64,000 nt of DNA from TMED23 sp964643045 (GTDB lineage: Bacteria > Pseudomonadota > Alphaproteobacteria > Rhodospirillales > UBA2165). Positions within the stretch are counted from its first letter, which is position 1. Each line of letters begins with the position of its first letter. The stretch spans positions 1 through 64,000 of the forward strand of contig CAZXSC010000001.1 of assembly GCA_964643045.1 (NCBI GenBank), given 5' to 3'. The notes under the pieces were generated by a model. The model was not told the DNA's origin, made no database searches, and worked only from the letters and a program-made list of their open reading frames with translations. Made by a program: the position numbers and the translations under genes. Below, piece after piece: positions 27,216 to 36,956 of this stretch.

Positions 27216-27905
27216 ATGCCGCCGGTTAGAAAAGGTCTCATTATTGGAAATGATTCAGACTTAACAGAAATGTTAAAGGAGCAATTGGACGCACATGGAG
27301 AGTTTGTCACCGACAGCGCTGATAGTGGCGGTGTTGCAATTGCAAACGTCGCAAAGCAATATTACGACATTATTCTTTTAGATGACACCTTGGCCGATAC
27401 GCACAGTCGCGAGTTGTGTAAGGCTATCCGCAATAATGGTGTCAAATCGCCTATTATTATGTTGTCAAGCTCAAATGATGAGGCAGAAATAGTTTTAAGC
27501 CTGGATGCCGGTGCAAATGATTTTATTGTTAAACCATTCAGAATTAAAGTGTTGATGGCACGGATTAGAGTGAGGATGCGTGAAACAGAACAAAGCGAAT
27601 TTGCCATGTTTCAAATAGGGCCCTATAAATTTCAACCGGCGGATAAATTGATGTTGCACAGCCAAAGTGACGAAAAAGTAAGACTTACAGAAAAAGAAAC
27701 CGCAATTTTGAAATTTTTGTATTTAGCTAATGAAAGCGTTGTTTCTAGGGATACCCTATTGGGCGAAGTTTGGGGATATAATGCCGGAGTTACAACCCAC
27801 ACGCTTGAGACGCATGTTTATAGGTTACGTCAAAAAATTGAACCGGATCCATCCAGTGCGGCAATATTGGTCACTGAACCTGCCGGCTATCGTTTGGTTC
27901 GTTAG
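27216..27905 (+). CDS. OmpR/PhoB-type response regulator
   Basis: This 229-residue two-domain regulator has a receiver domain at about 5-120 with likely phosphoacceptor D56 (IILLDDTL), acidic pair N12/D13 with Asn replacing the first Asp, and conserved K106 in DFIVKPF. The winged-helix DNA-binding domain at about 128-229 has the recognition helix THTLETHVYRLRQKIE and ends in GYRLVR. An AAGGGA site precedes the ATG. No sensor kinase gene is adjacent, so it is an orphan here. It converges on xthA with a 7-bp gap. Confidence 0.92.
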   Translation: MPPVRKGLIIGNDSDLTEMLKEQLDAHGEFVTDSADSGGVAIANVAKQYYDIILLDDTLADTHSRELCKAIRNNGVKSPIIMLSSSNDEAEIVLSLDAGANDFIVKPFRIKVLMARIRVRMRETEQSEFAMFQIGPYKFQPADKLMLHSQSDEKVRLTEKETAILKFLYLANESVVSRDTLLGEVWGYNAGVTTHTLETHVYRLRQKIEPDPSSAAILVTEPAGYRLVR

Positions 27906-27912
27906 TGCGTGA

Positions 27913-28716
27913 CTAAGATGTCATCGTTATAGTTACGGGAACGTGATCTGACGGCCTTTCCCAGTTTCGAGTATCTTGAAAAACTTCGGCCGCCGTGACA
28001 TTTCTTTTTAATTCTTTTTTTACCCAAATATGGTCCAGTCGTCGGCCTCGATTGTTAATGGTCCAGTCTTTAGATCGATAGCTCCACCAAGTGAACAAAG
28101 GCTCTTCGGGCGGAATTATCTCACGAACCGCATCAATCCATCCCCCTGATTCTTTAAATTTATTTAAGGCATCAACTTCAGCAGGCGTATGGGAAACAAC
28201 TTTTAGAAGTTGCTTGTGCGACCAAACGTCTGTTTTCAGGGGCGCAATATTTAAATCCCCTACTAAAACCTGTTTTTTAGGCGCATCATTATTTCTTTTT
28301 TGCCAAGCAGTTATTTCTTTTAAAAATTGTAGTTTATGTGCAAACTTTTCATTTTGGCATGGATCAGGAACGTCGCCTCCGGCCGGGACGTATAGATTAT
28401 GTATTTTGATCTCACCAAAGCGTTCATTTTTTACAGTCGCATATATATGCCTACAATCCGATTTCTTACACCAGTCGACCTCTCTTATTCTTATCAAGGG
28501 CCAGCGTGATAGGATCGCAACGCCGTTATAGCCCTTCATGCCGGCTACGGCTTGGTGGGGATATCCAAGGGCTGTAATATCCTTGTTCGGAAAAAGGGCA
28601 TTAGCCACTTTTATTTCTTGTAGACATATTATATCGGGCGAAATTTTCTTAATCACTCGAGCCAGACTAAGTAAACGGAGACGGACGCTATTTATATTCC
28701 ATGTGGTGATTTTCAT
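27913..28716 (-). CDS. xthA: Exodeoxyribonuclease III
   Basis: This 267-residue Mg2+-dependent AP endonuclease and 3'-5' exonuclease of base excision repair shows MKITTWNINSVRLRL, then IICLQEIK with the catalytic metal-binding Glu. VLVGDLNIAP follows with Asp and Asn, and the C-terminus has RGRRLDHIWV and RPSDHVPVTI with the catalytic His. Length and motif order are those of ExoIII. It is followed on the minus strand of the window by nothing of the same pathway; lolA lies upstream. Confidence 0.95.
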   Translation of the reverse strand: MKITTWNINSVRLRLLSLARVIKKISPDIICLQEIKVANALFPNKDITALGYPHQAVAGMKGYNGVAILSRWPLIRIREVDWCKKSDCRHIYATVKNERFGEIKIHNLYVPAGGDVPDPCQNEKFAHKLQFLKEITAWQKRNNDAPKKQVLVGDLNIAPLKTDVWSHKQLLKVVSHTPAEVDALNKFKESGGWIDAVREIIPPEEPLFTWWSYRSKDWTINNRGRRLDHIWVKKELKRNVTAAEVFQDTRNWERPSDHVPVTITMTS

Positions 28717-28770
28717 TTATTGTGATTTCTATTAATCCGTTGTGATTAAAAGGGTAAAAAAGGCATTATT

Positions 28771-29439
28771 TTATTGGCTTTTTGGGGCATTATTTAAATC
28801 AAAAATACTTGGGTCAACTTTCGTAATCCTCTCTGGGTTATTGAGGGTGACAGTTGTTTTGATACCCTGTGCATCTTTAACTATCCACTTTTTTAGCGCA
28901 AGGGGTTTGTCTGAAAACACTACCGTGATTGATCCTTTTTCGGGGTCTCTGGATTTTGATATTGAAGCAATTAATGTGTTAGAACCCCGCGAAAATTTGG
29001 TTACCGTTATATCCCCGCTTAGCTTTATTTCATTTTTGAGCAAAAACCCCAAGGGTGTTTTATCAACAAAAAAATGCGTTGTTTGTTGTAGCTCTTTATC
29101 GATATATACCAAAAAATCACCATTAGCTATGAGCATAATTGGTGTTGGAGGGTCATATTCCAGCCGCATTTTGCCCGGGCGTGCTATTATTAGTTTTCCT
29201 GTTGCTATCTGGCCATTTGAGGAAACTTGCACAAAACGAGCGCGCAAGTTTTCTATATCATTAAGATGAGCTTCAATTCGCTGCAGGTCTTTTGTATCCG
29301 CAGGGCCAAGCTTAGCTGTCATCGATTCAGATGCTGAAACATTGGGAATTAGAATGCTGATAATAAGAATAGTTTTACTGAAAAATGTCCACGCTAGCAT
29401 TGATATCGAGCTCAGTTTTGTATGGTTGTGCAGTGACAT
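28771..29439 (-). CDS. lolA: Outer membrane lipoprotein carrier LolA
   Basis: This periplasmic chaperone ferries lipoproteins from LolCDE to the outer membrane. The start taken is ATG at 29437-29439 (222 residues); an earlier TTG at 29517 would overlap ftsK. A signal-type hydrophobic stretch ends near NVSASES. Mature features are LQRIEAHLNDIENLRARFVQ, GKLIIARPGKMRLEYDPP and TTHFFVDKTPLGFLL, which match the LolA fold. ftsK lies directly upstream on the same strand, the usual alphaproteobacterial pair. Confidence 0.9.
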   Translation of the reverse strand: MSLHNHTKLSSISMLAWTFFSKTILIISILIPNVSASESMTAKLGPADTKDLQRIEAHLNDIENLRARFVQVSSNGQIATGKLIIARPGKMRLEYDPPTPIMLIANGDFLVYIDKELQQTTHFFVDKTPLGFLLKNEIKLSGDITVTKFSRGSNTLIASISKSRDPEKGSITVVFSDKPLALKKWIVKDAQGIKTTVTLNNPERITKVDPSIFDLNNAPKSQ

Positions 29440-29503
29440 ACGAGCTTTAACAATAAATTTCGTAAAGGTAAACAGAAAGAAAATTAGGGCCCAATTAGAA
29501 AGG

Positions 29504-31933
29504 CTAGTGGGCCCCAATTAAAACTTCACGTCGCCCAACTCGGTCGGCTTTGCCAATTATCTCCTGGGCTTCCATACTCTCAATGATACGGGCGGCCCGG
29601 TTATAGCCTATCTGAAGGCGACGCTGAATTAGACTGGTAGAAGCTTTTCCTTCTTGGGCAACAATGGCTACGGCTTTATCATACAGCTCATCGTTTTGTT
29701 CACCAACACCACTACCAAGTGCATCGATTCCGTTTTCACTGTCTTCTGTGACAGCATCTATGTAAGTTGGCTCGCCTTGGGCTTTTAAAAAACTTACAAT
29801 TTGTTCGACTTCATCGTCGCTAACGAATGGGCCGTGAACACGAGTGATTTGCCCGCCTCCGGCCATATAGAGCATGTCGCCTTGACCGAGAAGCTGTTCG
29901 GCGCCTTGTTCCCCTAGTATGGTTCTGCTATCGATTTTAGATGTTACTTGGAAACTAATGCGAGTAGGAAAGTTGGCTTTTATTGTGCCCGTAATTACGT
30001 CAACTGATGGACGCTGTGTGGCCATAATCAAGTGAATTCCGGCAGCTCGTGCCATTTGCGCCAGCCGTTGTATTAGACCCTCAATATCCTTACCCGCTAG
30101 CATCATGAGATCAGCCATTTCATCAACGATGATAACTATCAGGGGCAATGGATTCGAGCCAAGGGGCTGGTCTTCATAAGTAGGTTTTCCTAACTCATCA
30201 AAGCCTATTTGCACACGTCGAGATAGGTTTTCCCCCTTTTTTACTGCCTCAGCTAAACGAGCATTATAACCTATTATATTTCTTACACCCATCTGGGACA
30301 TCAAGCGGTATCGGTCTTCCATTTCTCTAACCGCCCACTTTAGGGCAATGACAGCCTTGGCGGGGTCCGTTACAACTGGCGATAAAAGGTGGGGAATATC
30401 ATCATAAACAGAAAGCTCTAACATTTTTGGGTCTACCATGATAAATTTACATTCCTCTGGATTTAATCGATAAAGCAGAGAACAAATCATCGTATTAATA
30501 GCGACGGATTTCCCAGATCCTGTCGTGCCAGCTATTAAAAGATGTGGCATTCGTGCCAGATCAACAACACTTGGGGCGCCGCCTATATCTTTTCCAAGAA
30601 CAAGAGGAAGCGCTGCCCCCGATTTTTCATAAACAGCAGAAGCTAAAATCTCACGAAAAAAAACGGTATCTTTTTTTGTGTTAGGCAGTTCAATGCCGAT
30701 TACGGAATGTCCTGGTACCACTGCAATTCGAACTGACAACGCAGACATAGAGCGGGCAATATCGTCAGAAAGTCCCACCACCCGCGATGTTTTAGTGCCG
30801 GGAGCAGGCTCTAGTTCATACAACGTAACCACAGGCCCAGGGCGCACTTTTACAATTGATCCCTTAACACCAAAATCTTGTAGCACGCTTTCTAATAATT
30901 CAGCGTTTTGAGATAGCGCCTCCTTGTCTGCACCATCGATTTTTGTTACCGCGGGCGGGGCTTCAAGTATATCTAAAGGAGGTAATTGAAAAACGTCCAA
31001 AATGGGCAGGTTTAAGCTACCCTGCCCGGCGTCTTTAGAGCGCGCTCCAGCAACAACTTTCCTGGCTTTCTCTGCAATGGCGGGCGTATGTTTTTTGGAG
31101 GCTTTAGAAGTTAAATCAGTTGGTGGGTTGACGGCGGACCGTTGAACTTTTGTGTCGTTGGCCCCTTTTGCCTCTAATTTGTAGTTGGTATCAACTGTTG
31201 CTATGTTTCCCAATGTAGGTTCAATCCGCTCTTTTAATTGTTTTGCTTTTTGCCCTACGGATAAAATCCCGCCCCAAGCTGAAACACCCGATTTGATAAC
31301 GCCCCGCATTAGCGCGCGCCACTCAGAACGGTCTAGACCTCCAGCATAAACCAATATTACTGTGCATAAAAGGCTACTTAGAACTGCAATATAAACCCCG
31401 CCATTTACAAAATTAAGTGATTTGATAGCTAATAATATCTCGAAAAATAAGGTATGACCAGCAACGCCGCCAAGCCCTGTTTGAAGTGGCCAAGATTCTG
31501 GCGGCGGTATAAAGGAAAATGCGACAGCACTTAACATCAGACCTGCGATTAATGCTAAAGTGCGGAGCCAGATGCAATTTATACCTTTCTTAGTTAATAA
31601 ACGCCAGCTCCAAGCAAATAAAATCAAAGAGGGTAAGGTGGCAGCTAGACCAAATAGTTGCAACATCAAATCGGATAGGTAGGAACCAAACATACCGAGC
31701 ACATTTTTAATAGGCTCCGGTGCAGCGCTATTAAATGATGGGTCGGAATGATGATAGCTTAAAAGCGATGTAATTATTGCGGCGCCCAGTAGAAGAAGTG
31801 CCGCACCCATAATTTCTGTGAGACGCTTTCTTGCTAAAGCCGAAAATGTTTTTGGAAACAAGCTTGAAGCAGGTGAAACCTCCGAGTAGTTTTGATTAGT
31901 CCCTTGACCAATAACGGGTGCTGAGCGTGCCAT
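29504..31933 (-). CDS. ftsK: DNA translocase FtsK
   Basis: This 809-residue septal DNA pump clears and dimer-resolves chromosomes at division. Four hydrophobic segments near residues 40-60, 85-110, 125-145 and 165-195 anchor it in the membrane. A linker of about 100 residues follows, then the motor with Walker A IAGTTGSGKSVAINTM and Walker B PLIVIIVDEMADLMML. The C-terminal winged-helix gamma domain (LIQRRLQIGYNRAARIIE) reads KOPS-type sequences. Length is typical. It precedes lolA. Confidence 0.96.
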   Translation of the reverse strand: MARSAPVIGQGTNQNYSEVSPASSLFPKTFSALARKRLTEIMGAALLLLGAAIITSLLSYHHSDPSFNSAAPEPIKNVLGMFGSYLSDLMLQLFGLAATLPSLILFAWSWRLLTKKGINCIWLRTLALIAGLMLSAVAFSFIPPPESWPLQTGLGGVAGHTLFFEILLAIKSLNFVNGGVYIAVLSSLLCTVILVYAGGLDRSEWRALMRGVIKSGVSAWGGILSVGQKAKQLKERIEPTLGNIATVDTNYKLEAKGANDTKVQRSAVNPPTDLTSKASKKHTPAIAEKARKVVAGARSKDAGQGSLNLPILDVFQLPPLDILEAPPAVTKIDGADKEALSQNAELLESVLQDFGVKGSIVKVRPGPVVTLYELEPAPGTKTSRVVGLSDDIARSMSALSVRIAVVPGHSVIGIELPNTKKDTVFFREILASAVYEKSGAALPLVLGKDIGGAPSVVDLARMPHLLIAGTTGSGKSVAINTMICSLLYRLNPEECKFIMVDPKMLELSVYDDIPHLLSPVVTDPAKAVIALKWAVREMEDRYRLMSQMGVRNIIGYNARLAEAVKKGENLSRRVQIGFDELGKPTYEDQPLGSNPLPLIVIIVDEMADLMMLAGKDIEGLIQRLAQMARAAGIHLIMATQRPSVDVITGTIKANFPTRISFQVTSKIDSRTILGEQGAEQLLGQGDMLYMAGGGQITRVHGPFVSDDEVEQIVSFLKAQGEPTYIDAVTEDSENGIDALGSGVGEQNDELYDKAVAIVAQEGKASTSLIQRRLQIGYNRAARIIESMEAQEIIGKADRVGRREVLIGAH

Positions 31934-32048
31934 TAAAGCAATTTAGGCGTAGTTTATTTAAAGTTGGTTAACAAGCTGTTTCAAGTCCTTGATATTAGGC
32001 TACTCTTTGATTGTTTTTTTAATGGCTAGGGTTTTGTTAAGTTTCTAG

Positions 32049-33257
32049 CTAGGAGTTATTAATTTTACGAATAGTTTCTTTGAGACGTATCAAGGCTTCT
32101 TGAATAAACTCTGGTTTTTGGACAAGCGCAATTCGAATGAATGCCGCACCTGGATTTGTGTTTTTTTTATCGTTTCGGGCAAGGTAACAGCCAGGCATTA
32201 CCCGTACGCCGGCCTCTTTCCATAGCTTTAAGGCAGCTTTTTCGCCGTTTCCCACGTTTAACCAAAGATAAAAACCTCCGGCGGGTCGGTAATAGCCAAA
32301 TTTTCCAGCAAGAATTTCATCCGCGCAGTCAAATTTTTGGCGATAAAGTTTCCGATTTTCGGTAACATGGCTATTATCCCGCCATAAAGCAGCGGATGCT
32401 GCAAGCAATGGACCGGGAACGGCGGCACCGCCGTAATTACGAAGAACTAAGAATTTTTCAATAAGTCTGGGGTCTCCCGCAACGAATCCTGACCTTAGAC
32501 CAGGCGCGCTAGACCGTTTTGAAAGTGAATGAAATACTAGGACATTATTAAATCCTTCCCCCAGGCGTTGGCAAGCTTCAAGGCCGCCCGGTGGCGGATT
32601 CCTATCATAAATTTCCGCGTAACATTCGTCTATTGCTAAGACGAAGTCATATTTTCGGGCAAGTGAAATTGCCCTTTTTAAGTATTCGATATCTGCGACT
32701 GCACCCTGCGGGTTTGAGGGGGAGCACAAGTAAGCTAGTGTTGTGCGGCTTAATGTTTCTTCGTCAAGCGCTTCAAAATTGGGAAGAAAACCGTTTTCTG
32801 GATTTGCTGGCATGTAAACAGGTTTGGCTCGGTTCATTAAGGCCGCCCCGATATAGACTTGATAAAATGGATTGGGCATCAATACAAACGGTTGCCGTTT
32901 ATGTTTTTGCGGGGGTATGGAAATACTACCGGCCATGTAAAGCGCTTCTCTGGTGCCAGAAACATTAATAATATTTTCTTTTTGTTCAATTGAATCGGGA
33001 TCTAAGTTATAGCGCAGAATCAACCAATCTTTAATCGCGGTTAATACTTCTTGGCTTCCTGCCATTGGTGGATATTTTGACCATTGGTCTGCATGTTTGG
33101 AAATGGTGTCCGTTAAGAGGGCAGGAGAGGCGTGTAGGGGCTCCCCTAAAGACATTATCATAGGTGTTTTATCTGTTGGGCTTTTGATATTATTTAACAA
33201 CCCTCTCAGCCTATCAAAAGGGTAATCAGTTAATCGGTTTAAGTTGGTGTTATACAT
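32049..33257 (-). CDS. PLP-dependent aminotransferase, DapC-like
   Basis: This 402-residue class I/II aminotransferase has the PLP-binding lysine in FHSLSKRSSAPGLRSGF, the AYLCSPSNPQGAV aspartate-aminotransferase-like segment and LAIDECYAEIY with the PLP-pyridine Asp. The N-terminal YPFDRLRGLL and SLGEPLHASP match the proteobacterial group annotated as succinyldiaminopimelate transaminase (lysine and peptidoglycan pathway). Substrate choice is inferred. It follows the amtB-glnK terminator on the same strand. Confidence 0.85.
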   Translation of the reverse strand: MYNTNLNRLTDYPFDRLRGLLNNIKSPTDKTPMIMSLGEPLHASPALLTDTISKHADQWSKYPPMAGSQEVLTAIKDWLILRYNLDPDSIEQKENIINVSGTREALYMAGSISIPPQKHKRQPFVLMPNPFYQVYIGAALMNRAKPVYMPANPENGFLPNFEALDEETLSRTTLAYLCSPSNPQGAVADIEYLKRAISLARKYDFVLAIDECYAEIYDRNPPPGGLEACQRLGEGFNNVLVFHSLSKRSSAPGLRSGFVAGDPRLIEKFLVLRNYGGAAVPGPLLAASAALWRDNSHVTENRKLYRQKFDCADEILAGKFGYYRPAGGFYLWLNVGNGEKAALKLWKEAGVRVMPGCYLARNDKKNTNPGAAFIRIALVQKPEFIQEALIRLKETIRKINNS

Positions 33258-33272
33258 TTCTGGGGTTACACT

Positions 33273-33305
33273 AAAAAATTGGCCCTACATTAACGCAGGG
33301 CCCAA
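33273..33305 (-). terminator. Rho-independent terminator after glnK
   Basis: On the minus strand TTGGGCCCT pairs with AGGGCCAA (one bulged base) around a ten-base loop, followed by TTTTTT. It lies 63 bases past the glnK stop and just before the aminotransferase start. Confidence 0.8.
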
Positions 33306-33367
33306 TACTAAAGTTTATTTTAACTCTCTATAACCATTATAACAAGCGACGAAAATTTGAATTTTGT

Positions 33368-33706
33368 TTAAAGCGCTTCCTCGCCGCGCTCTCCGGTGCG
33401 AATTCTAACAGCTTCAGTGAGGTCGTATACAAAAATTTTACCGTCGCCGATATTATCAGTTCTAGCTTCATTTTGTATTGTTTCTATAACACTATCAACC
33501 AGCCCAGCACTTACAGCTATTTCAATTTTTGTTTTTGGCACAAAATTAATTGCATATTCAGCGCCCCGATAAATTTCTGTGTGGCCCTTTTGTCGGCCAA
33601 ATCCGGAAACTTCACTTGTAGTTAGTCCCGTGACCCCGATTTTCATGAGCGCCTCTCGAACTAAGTCGAGCTTAGACGGTTTTATAATAGCGACTATATA
33701 TTTCAT
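33368..33706 (-). CDS. glnK: Nitrogen regulatory protein PII (GlnK/GlnB)
   Basis: This 112-residue trimeric PII signal protein senses 2-oxoglutarate, ATP/ADP and glutamine-driven uridylylation. The T-loop carries the uridylylation tyrosine Y51 in TEIYRGAEY, and GRQKGHTE at the T-loop base and the C-terminal GDGKIFV and VRIRTGERGEEAL segments are canonical. It lies 30 bp downstream of amtB, the classic glnK-amtB pairing but in reversed order (amtB first), and probably docks on AmtB to block ammonium uptake. Confidence 0.95.
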   Translation of the reverse strand: MKYIVAIIKPSKLDLVREALMKIGVTGLTTSEVSGFGRQKGHTEIYRGAEYAINFVPKTKIEIAVSAGLVDSVIETIQNEARTDNIGDGKIFVYDLTEAVRIRTGERGEEAL

Positions 33707-33736
33707 AAAACTATTTCCTTTTCTGGCCGTTTTGAT

Positions 33737-35074
33737 TTAAAGGTCATAACTGCGCTCGCCATGCGATGTAATATCAAGACCTTCATTTTCATCGTCACTG
33801 GTTACCCGCAATCCGAATACTGATTGCGTGATTTTAACCAATATGTAACTTACTACAGCTGCCCAAATTATAGTAAATATCGTCGCAACTAATTGGCCAA
33901 GAAAGGCTGTTTTTATAGTGACACCACTAGCGAGCCCATTTCCTCCTAAACTAACATCGGCAAAAAAAGCTGTTAAGAGTATGCCCAGAACGCCGCCGAC
34001 TCCATGTACGGCAAAAACATCCAAAGAGTCGTCCAAGTTCCATTTATTCTTAACAACAGTAATCATGTAGAAACAGATGGCCCCTGATGCAGCACCATAG
34101 ACCAGCGCCCCAACCGGGCCCACAAAACCTGAACCGGGTGTTATTGTGGCCAGCCCTGCAATTGCCCCTGTAGCTATGCCGACTAAGCTTGGTTTACCAA
34201 ACTTTATATATTCAATCAGTATCCAGACCAAACATGCAGTAGCGGCCGAAATATGTGTTACGGTCATGGCCATACCCGCGCTGCCATCAGCGGCAAGAGC
34301 CGAACCTGCGTTAAAGCCGTACCACCCTACCCACAACATAGCGGCTCCAATCATAACTAGCCCAGGGCTGTGAGGCGGCCGAAGTTCGTTCGGAAATCCC
34401 GTTCGAGGACCAAGCACCATGACGACTACCAACGCCGCGATACCAGCATTTGCGTGGACCACTAAGCCGCCAGCAAAGTCCATCGTTGAATAGCCCTTGA
34501 GAGCTGAGCTGAGCCAACCAAGGTCACTCAAAAGGCCACCACCCCAAATCCAATGGGTTGAGGGTGCGTAAACAAAAATCAACCAAAGGACACTAAAAAA
34601 CATGACGGCACTGAATCTAATCCGTTCAACGTAAGCTCCGACGATCAGACCCGGCGTAATGATAGCGAATGTCATTTGAAACATAAAGAAAACATTTTCC
34701 GGGATATTCCCAGATAAAGACTTGGTCGTTACCCCAGTTAAAAAAGCCTTAGAGAGCCCGCCCCACCAAGCGTTGCCGTCTCCAAAAGCAATTGAATACC
34801 CAACAACTAGCCAAACAATCGATGCTGCGCAGCAAATGGCGAAACATTGCATCAATACAGAAAGTACGTTTTTTGACCTAACCAGACCACCATAAAATAG
34901 AGCCAGTCCCGGCATTGTCATAAATAATACTAACGCAGTTGCAGTAATAATCCAGGCGGTGTTGCCCGCACTCAAACTTTCCGCTGCATAGGCTGTTTTT
35001 GGGCAGAGGGATAGAAAACTGATTATAAATAGAGAGCTGTATGCTAATCTCGGCCGGTAATTTAAATAGCGCAT
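33737..35074 (-). CDS. amtB: Ammonium transporter AmtB
   Basis: This 445-residue trimeric ammonium channel has an N-terminal signal-like segment ending near AYAAES, then about 11 membrane helices. Family marks are TMPGLALFYGGLVRSKNVLS, FMFQMTFAIITPGLIVGAYVER and DFAGGLVVHANAGIAALVV with the first pore histidine. WYGFNAGSALAADG and DVFAVHGVGGVLGILLTA with the second histidine follow. It is co-transcribed with glnK. No clear sigma54 site was found upstream. Confidence 0.96.
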   Translation of the reverse strand: MRYLNYRPRLAYSSLFIISFLSLCPKTAYAAESLSAGNTAWIITATALVLFMTMPGLALFYGGLVRSKNVLSVLMQCFAICCAASIVWLVVGYSIAFGDGNAWWGGLSKAFLTGVTTKSLSGNIPENVFFMFQMTFAIITPGLIVGAYVERIRFSAVMFFSVLWLIFVYAPSTHWIWGGGLLSDLGWLSSALKGYSTMDFAGGLVVHANAGIAALVVVMVLGPRTGFPNELRPPHSPGLVMIGAAMLWVGWYGFNAGSALAADGSAGMAMTVTHISAATACLVWILIEYIKFGKPSLVGIATGAIAGLATITPGSGFVGPVGALVYGAASGAICFYMITVVKNKWNLDDSLDVFAVHGVGGVLGILLTAFFADVSLGGNGLASGVTIKTAFLGQLVATIFTIIWAAVVSYILVKITQSVFGLRVTSDDENEGLDITSHGERSYDL

Positions 35075-35459
35075 GGTTTATCCTCCGGTTTAAAATTTGT
35101 TACTTGCGGCCTAGCAAGCGATCCAAAAAGGAGCGCTCTGATCATAAACAGGGGGCCACGCGTATATCTATTACTTGTAATACTCAAAAACCATGCCGAT
35201 TTGCATTAATATAAAATTAGCATTTATTTTCAACAAACTAACCTAAAGTGAAGCAGTAAGTTCGGTGGGCGCCTCGTTAAAATTGATTATTTATTAAGCA
35301 TATTATTATTAGTGGGTATAAATTAGGCAAATAATTGGTGCTGGTAAAACCGACGGATATAAATTTTAGTAAACAAATTTGATATTTGAAGTAAAAAGGT
35401 TATTATTTAACGATCGTTGTCACTAGACAATTGTGATTTTGGAGTGCAGTTCTATAGAT
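35075..35459. other. Gene-free divergent region between amtB and the UbiH-like gene
   Basis: About 385 AT-rich bases separate the two divergent starts. No gene, RNA or clear promoter pair could be supported. A sigma54-type element was looked for because of the amtB context; the nearest candidate on the minus strand lacks the essential GG. Confidence 0.5.
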
Positions 35460-36704
35460 ATGCAAGCCGTTGGTAAAAATTTGTATAGCGTAGACGTTTT
35501 GGTCGTGGGCTCTGGAATGATTGGGCCTACCTTTGCATTAGCACTATCAGATATAGGTTTTAAGGTTGCCATTATTGATCAAATTGCTCCGGCGGAACAA
35601 ACGAATATAAAATTTGATGGTCGCGCGTCCGCGATTGCCGCAACATCAAAAAAGATGCTTGAACAAATTGGGGTATGGCCGCGTTTAGATCGAGGCCCCA
35701 CGCCAATTTTAGATATTCGAGTTGTAGATGGGAATTCTCCCTTTTTTCTTCATTTTGATTCCAAAGAAGTTAATTGCAATGCTTTCGGACACATGGTTGA
35801 AAACCAGGATTTTCGCAAAGCTTGTTTGGGTGCAATTCGGTGCAGCCATGAGATTGTTTACCTCGCTCCAACCAAGCTAATCTCTTTTGAACGGGGTGTT
35901 CAAGGAGTTAAGGCTACGCTGGATAATGGATTTAAAATTTACGCAAAGCTTATTGTCGGAGCAGATGGCCGAAGTTCGATGGTGAGGAAGTCCGCCGGAA
36001 TAGAAATAGCGACTTGGTTCTATAACCAGTCAGCGATTGTGCTTACAGTTGACCATGAGGTGCCCCATTTTAATATAGCTTACGAACACTTTTTACCCGC
36101 TGGGCCATTTGCTATTTTACCCTTACGTGGTGAGAAAGGGCAAAACCAGCGGTCGTCAATTGTTTGGACTGAAAAATCGGATCTAGCAGAAGCTATTTTA
36201 GCACTATCTGCTAATGATTTTATGGAACAATTTGAGCTTCGGTTCGGTGAATTTTTGGGAAAAGCAACTTTGGTGGGTCCTCGTTGGTCTTATCCTTTGT
36301 CCTCTCAATACGCAGAAACAAGTATACTGGATCGTTTGGCGTTGCTCGGTGACGCTGCCCATGGGATACACCCCATAGCTGGCCAGGGGCTGAATTTAGG
36401 CTTTAGAGATGTGGCTGCCTTAGCCGAGGTTTTGGCAGACGCCAGACGTATTGGGCTTGATATTGGCGATATTGCCGTTTTGAGTGAATACCAAAAATGG
36501 CGACATTTTGATAATACTACGATGTTAATCATGACGGACATTATTTCTCGTTTATTCTCTAACAATATAGGCTCAGTTAAACTGTTCCGCGATTTCGGCC
36601 TTGCAACCATGAATAAAGCGGGGCCTTTAAAACAATTTTTCATGCGGCATGCAATGGGCTCTGTGGGGAGTCTTCCGCGCTTGCTTAAAGGCGAAGCGAT
36701 TTAA
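35460..36704 (+). CDS. UbiH/COQ6-family FAD-dependent monooxygenase
   Basis: This flavoprotein hydroxylase of the UbiH/UbiF/UbiL group probably adds a ring hydroxyl during ubiquinone synthesis. With the ATG at 35460 it has 414 residues; a GTG at 35433 would add nine. The FAD fold is DVLVVGSGMIGPTFALALSD, the DG motif is KLIVGADGRSSMVRKSAG and the second FAD motif is RLALLGDAAHGIHPIAGQGLNLG. Which ring position it hydroxylates cannot be read from motifs. It stands alone on the plus strand. Confidence 0.88.
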   Translation: MQAVGKNLYSVDVLVVGSGMIGPTFALALSDIGFKVAIIDQIAPAEQTNIKFDGRASAIAATSKKMLEQIGVWPRLDRGPTPILDIRVVDGNSPFFLHFDSKEVNCNAFGHMVENQDFRKACLGAIRCSHEIVYLAPTKLISFERGVQGVKATLDNGFKIYAKLIVGADGRSSMVRKSAGIEIATWFYNQSAIVLTVDHEVPHFNIAYEHFLPAGPFAILPLRGEKGQNQRSSIVWTEKSDLAEAILALSANDFMEQFELRFGEFLGKATLVGPRWSYPLSSQYAETSILDRLALLGDAAHGIHPIAGQGLNLGFRDVAALAEVLADARRIGLDIGDIAVLSEYQKWRHFDNTTMLIMTDIISRLFSNNIGSVKLFRDFGLATMNKAGPLKQFFMRHAMGSVGSLPRLLKGEAI

Positions 36705-36764
36705 TAGTTTGATTGTTAATGATTAAAACAACCGCAAAAAAGCAAATATTTGAGCCAGTCAATC

Positions 36765-36944
36765 CTAATCAATTTTTCTAGCTTCGTCGACTAACATTAT
36801 AGGAATTCCATCCCTAATAGGGAAGGCTAGCTTGGCTTTTTTGCTAATTAACTCTTTTTTTTCTGGATCATATTGCAAAGTTGTCTTTGTTATAGGGCAA
36901 ACTAAAATCTCCAATAATTTAGGATCAATATTTTGCTTAGCCAT
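36765..36944 (-). CDS. Trm112 family protein
   Basis: This 59-residue protein begins MAKQNIDPKLLEILVCPITK, and FPIRDGIPIMLVDEARKI follows near the C-terminus. This is the short bacterial Trm112/YcaR type, a small zinc-ribbon-like domain that in other organisms activates methyltransferases. Only one of the usual zinc cysteines (VCPIT) is present, as in many bacterial members. It lies 12 bp after the LON-domain gene and is probably co-transcribed with it and the thioredoxin gene. Confidence 0.88.
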   Translation of the reverse strand: MAKQNIDPKLLEILVCPITKTTLQYDPEKKELISKKAKLAFPIRDGIPIMLVDEARKID

Positions 36945-36956
36945 TCTATTAGTCCT

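Noticed and set aside
35075..35400. Possible sigma54 promoter before amtB
   Set aside because: The best minus-strand candidate near 35327-35345 lacks the invariant GG of the -24 element.
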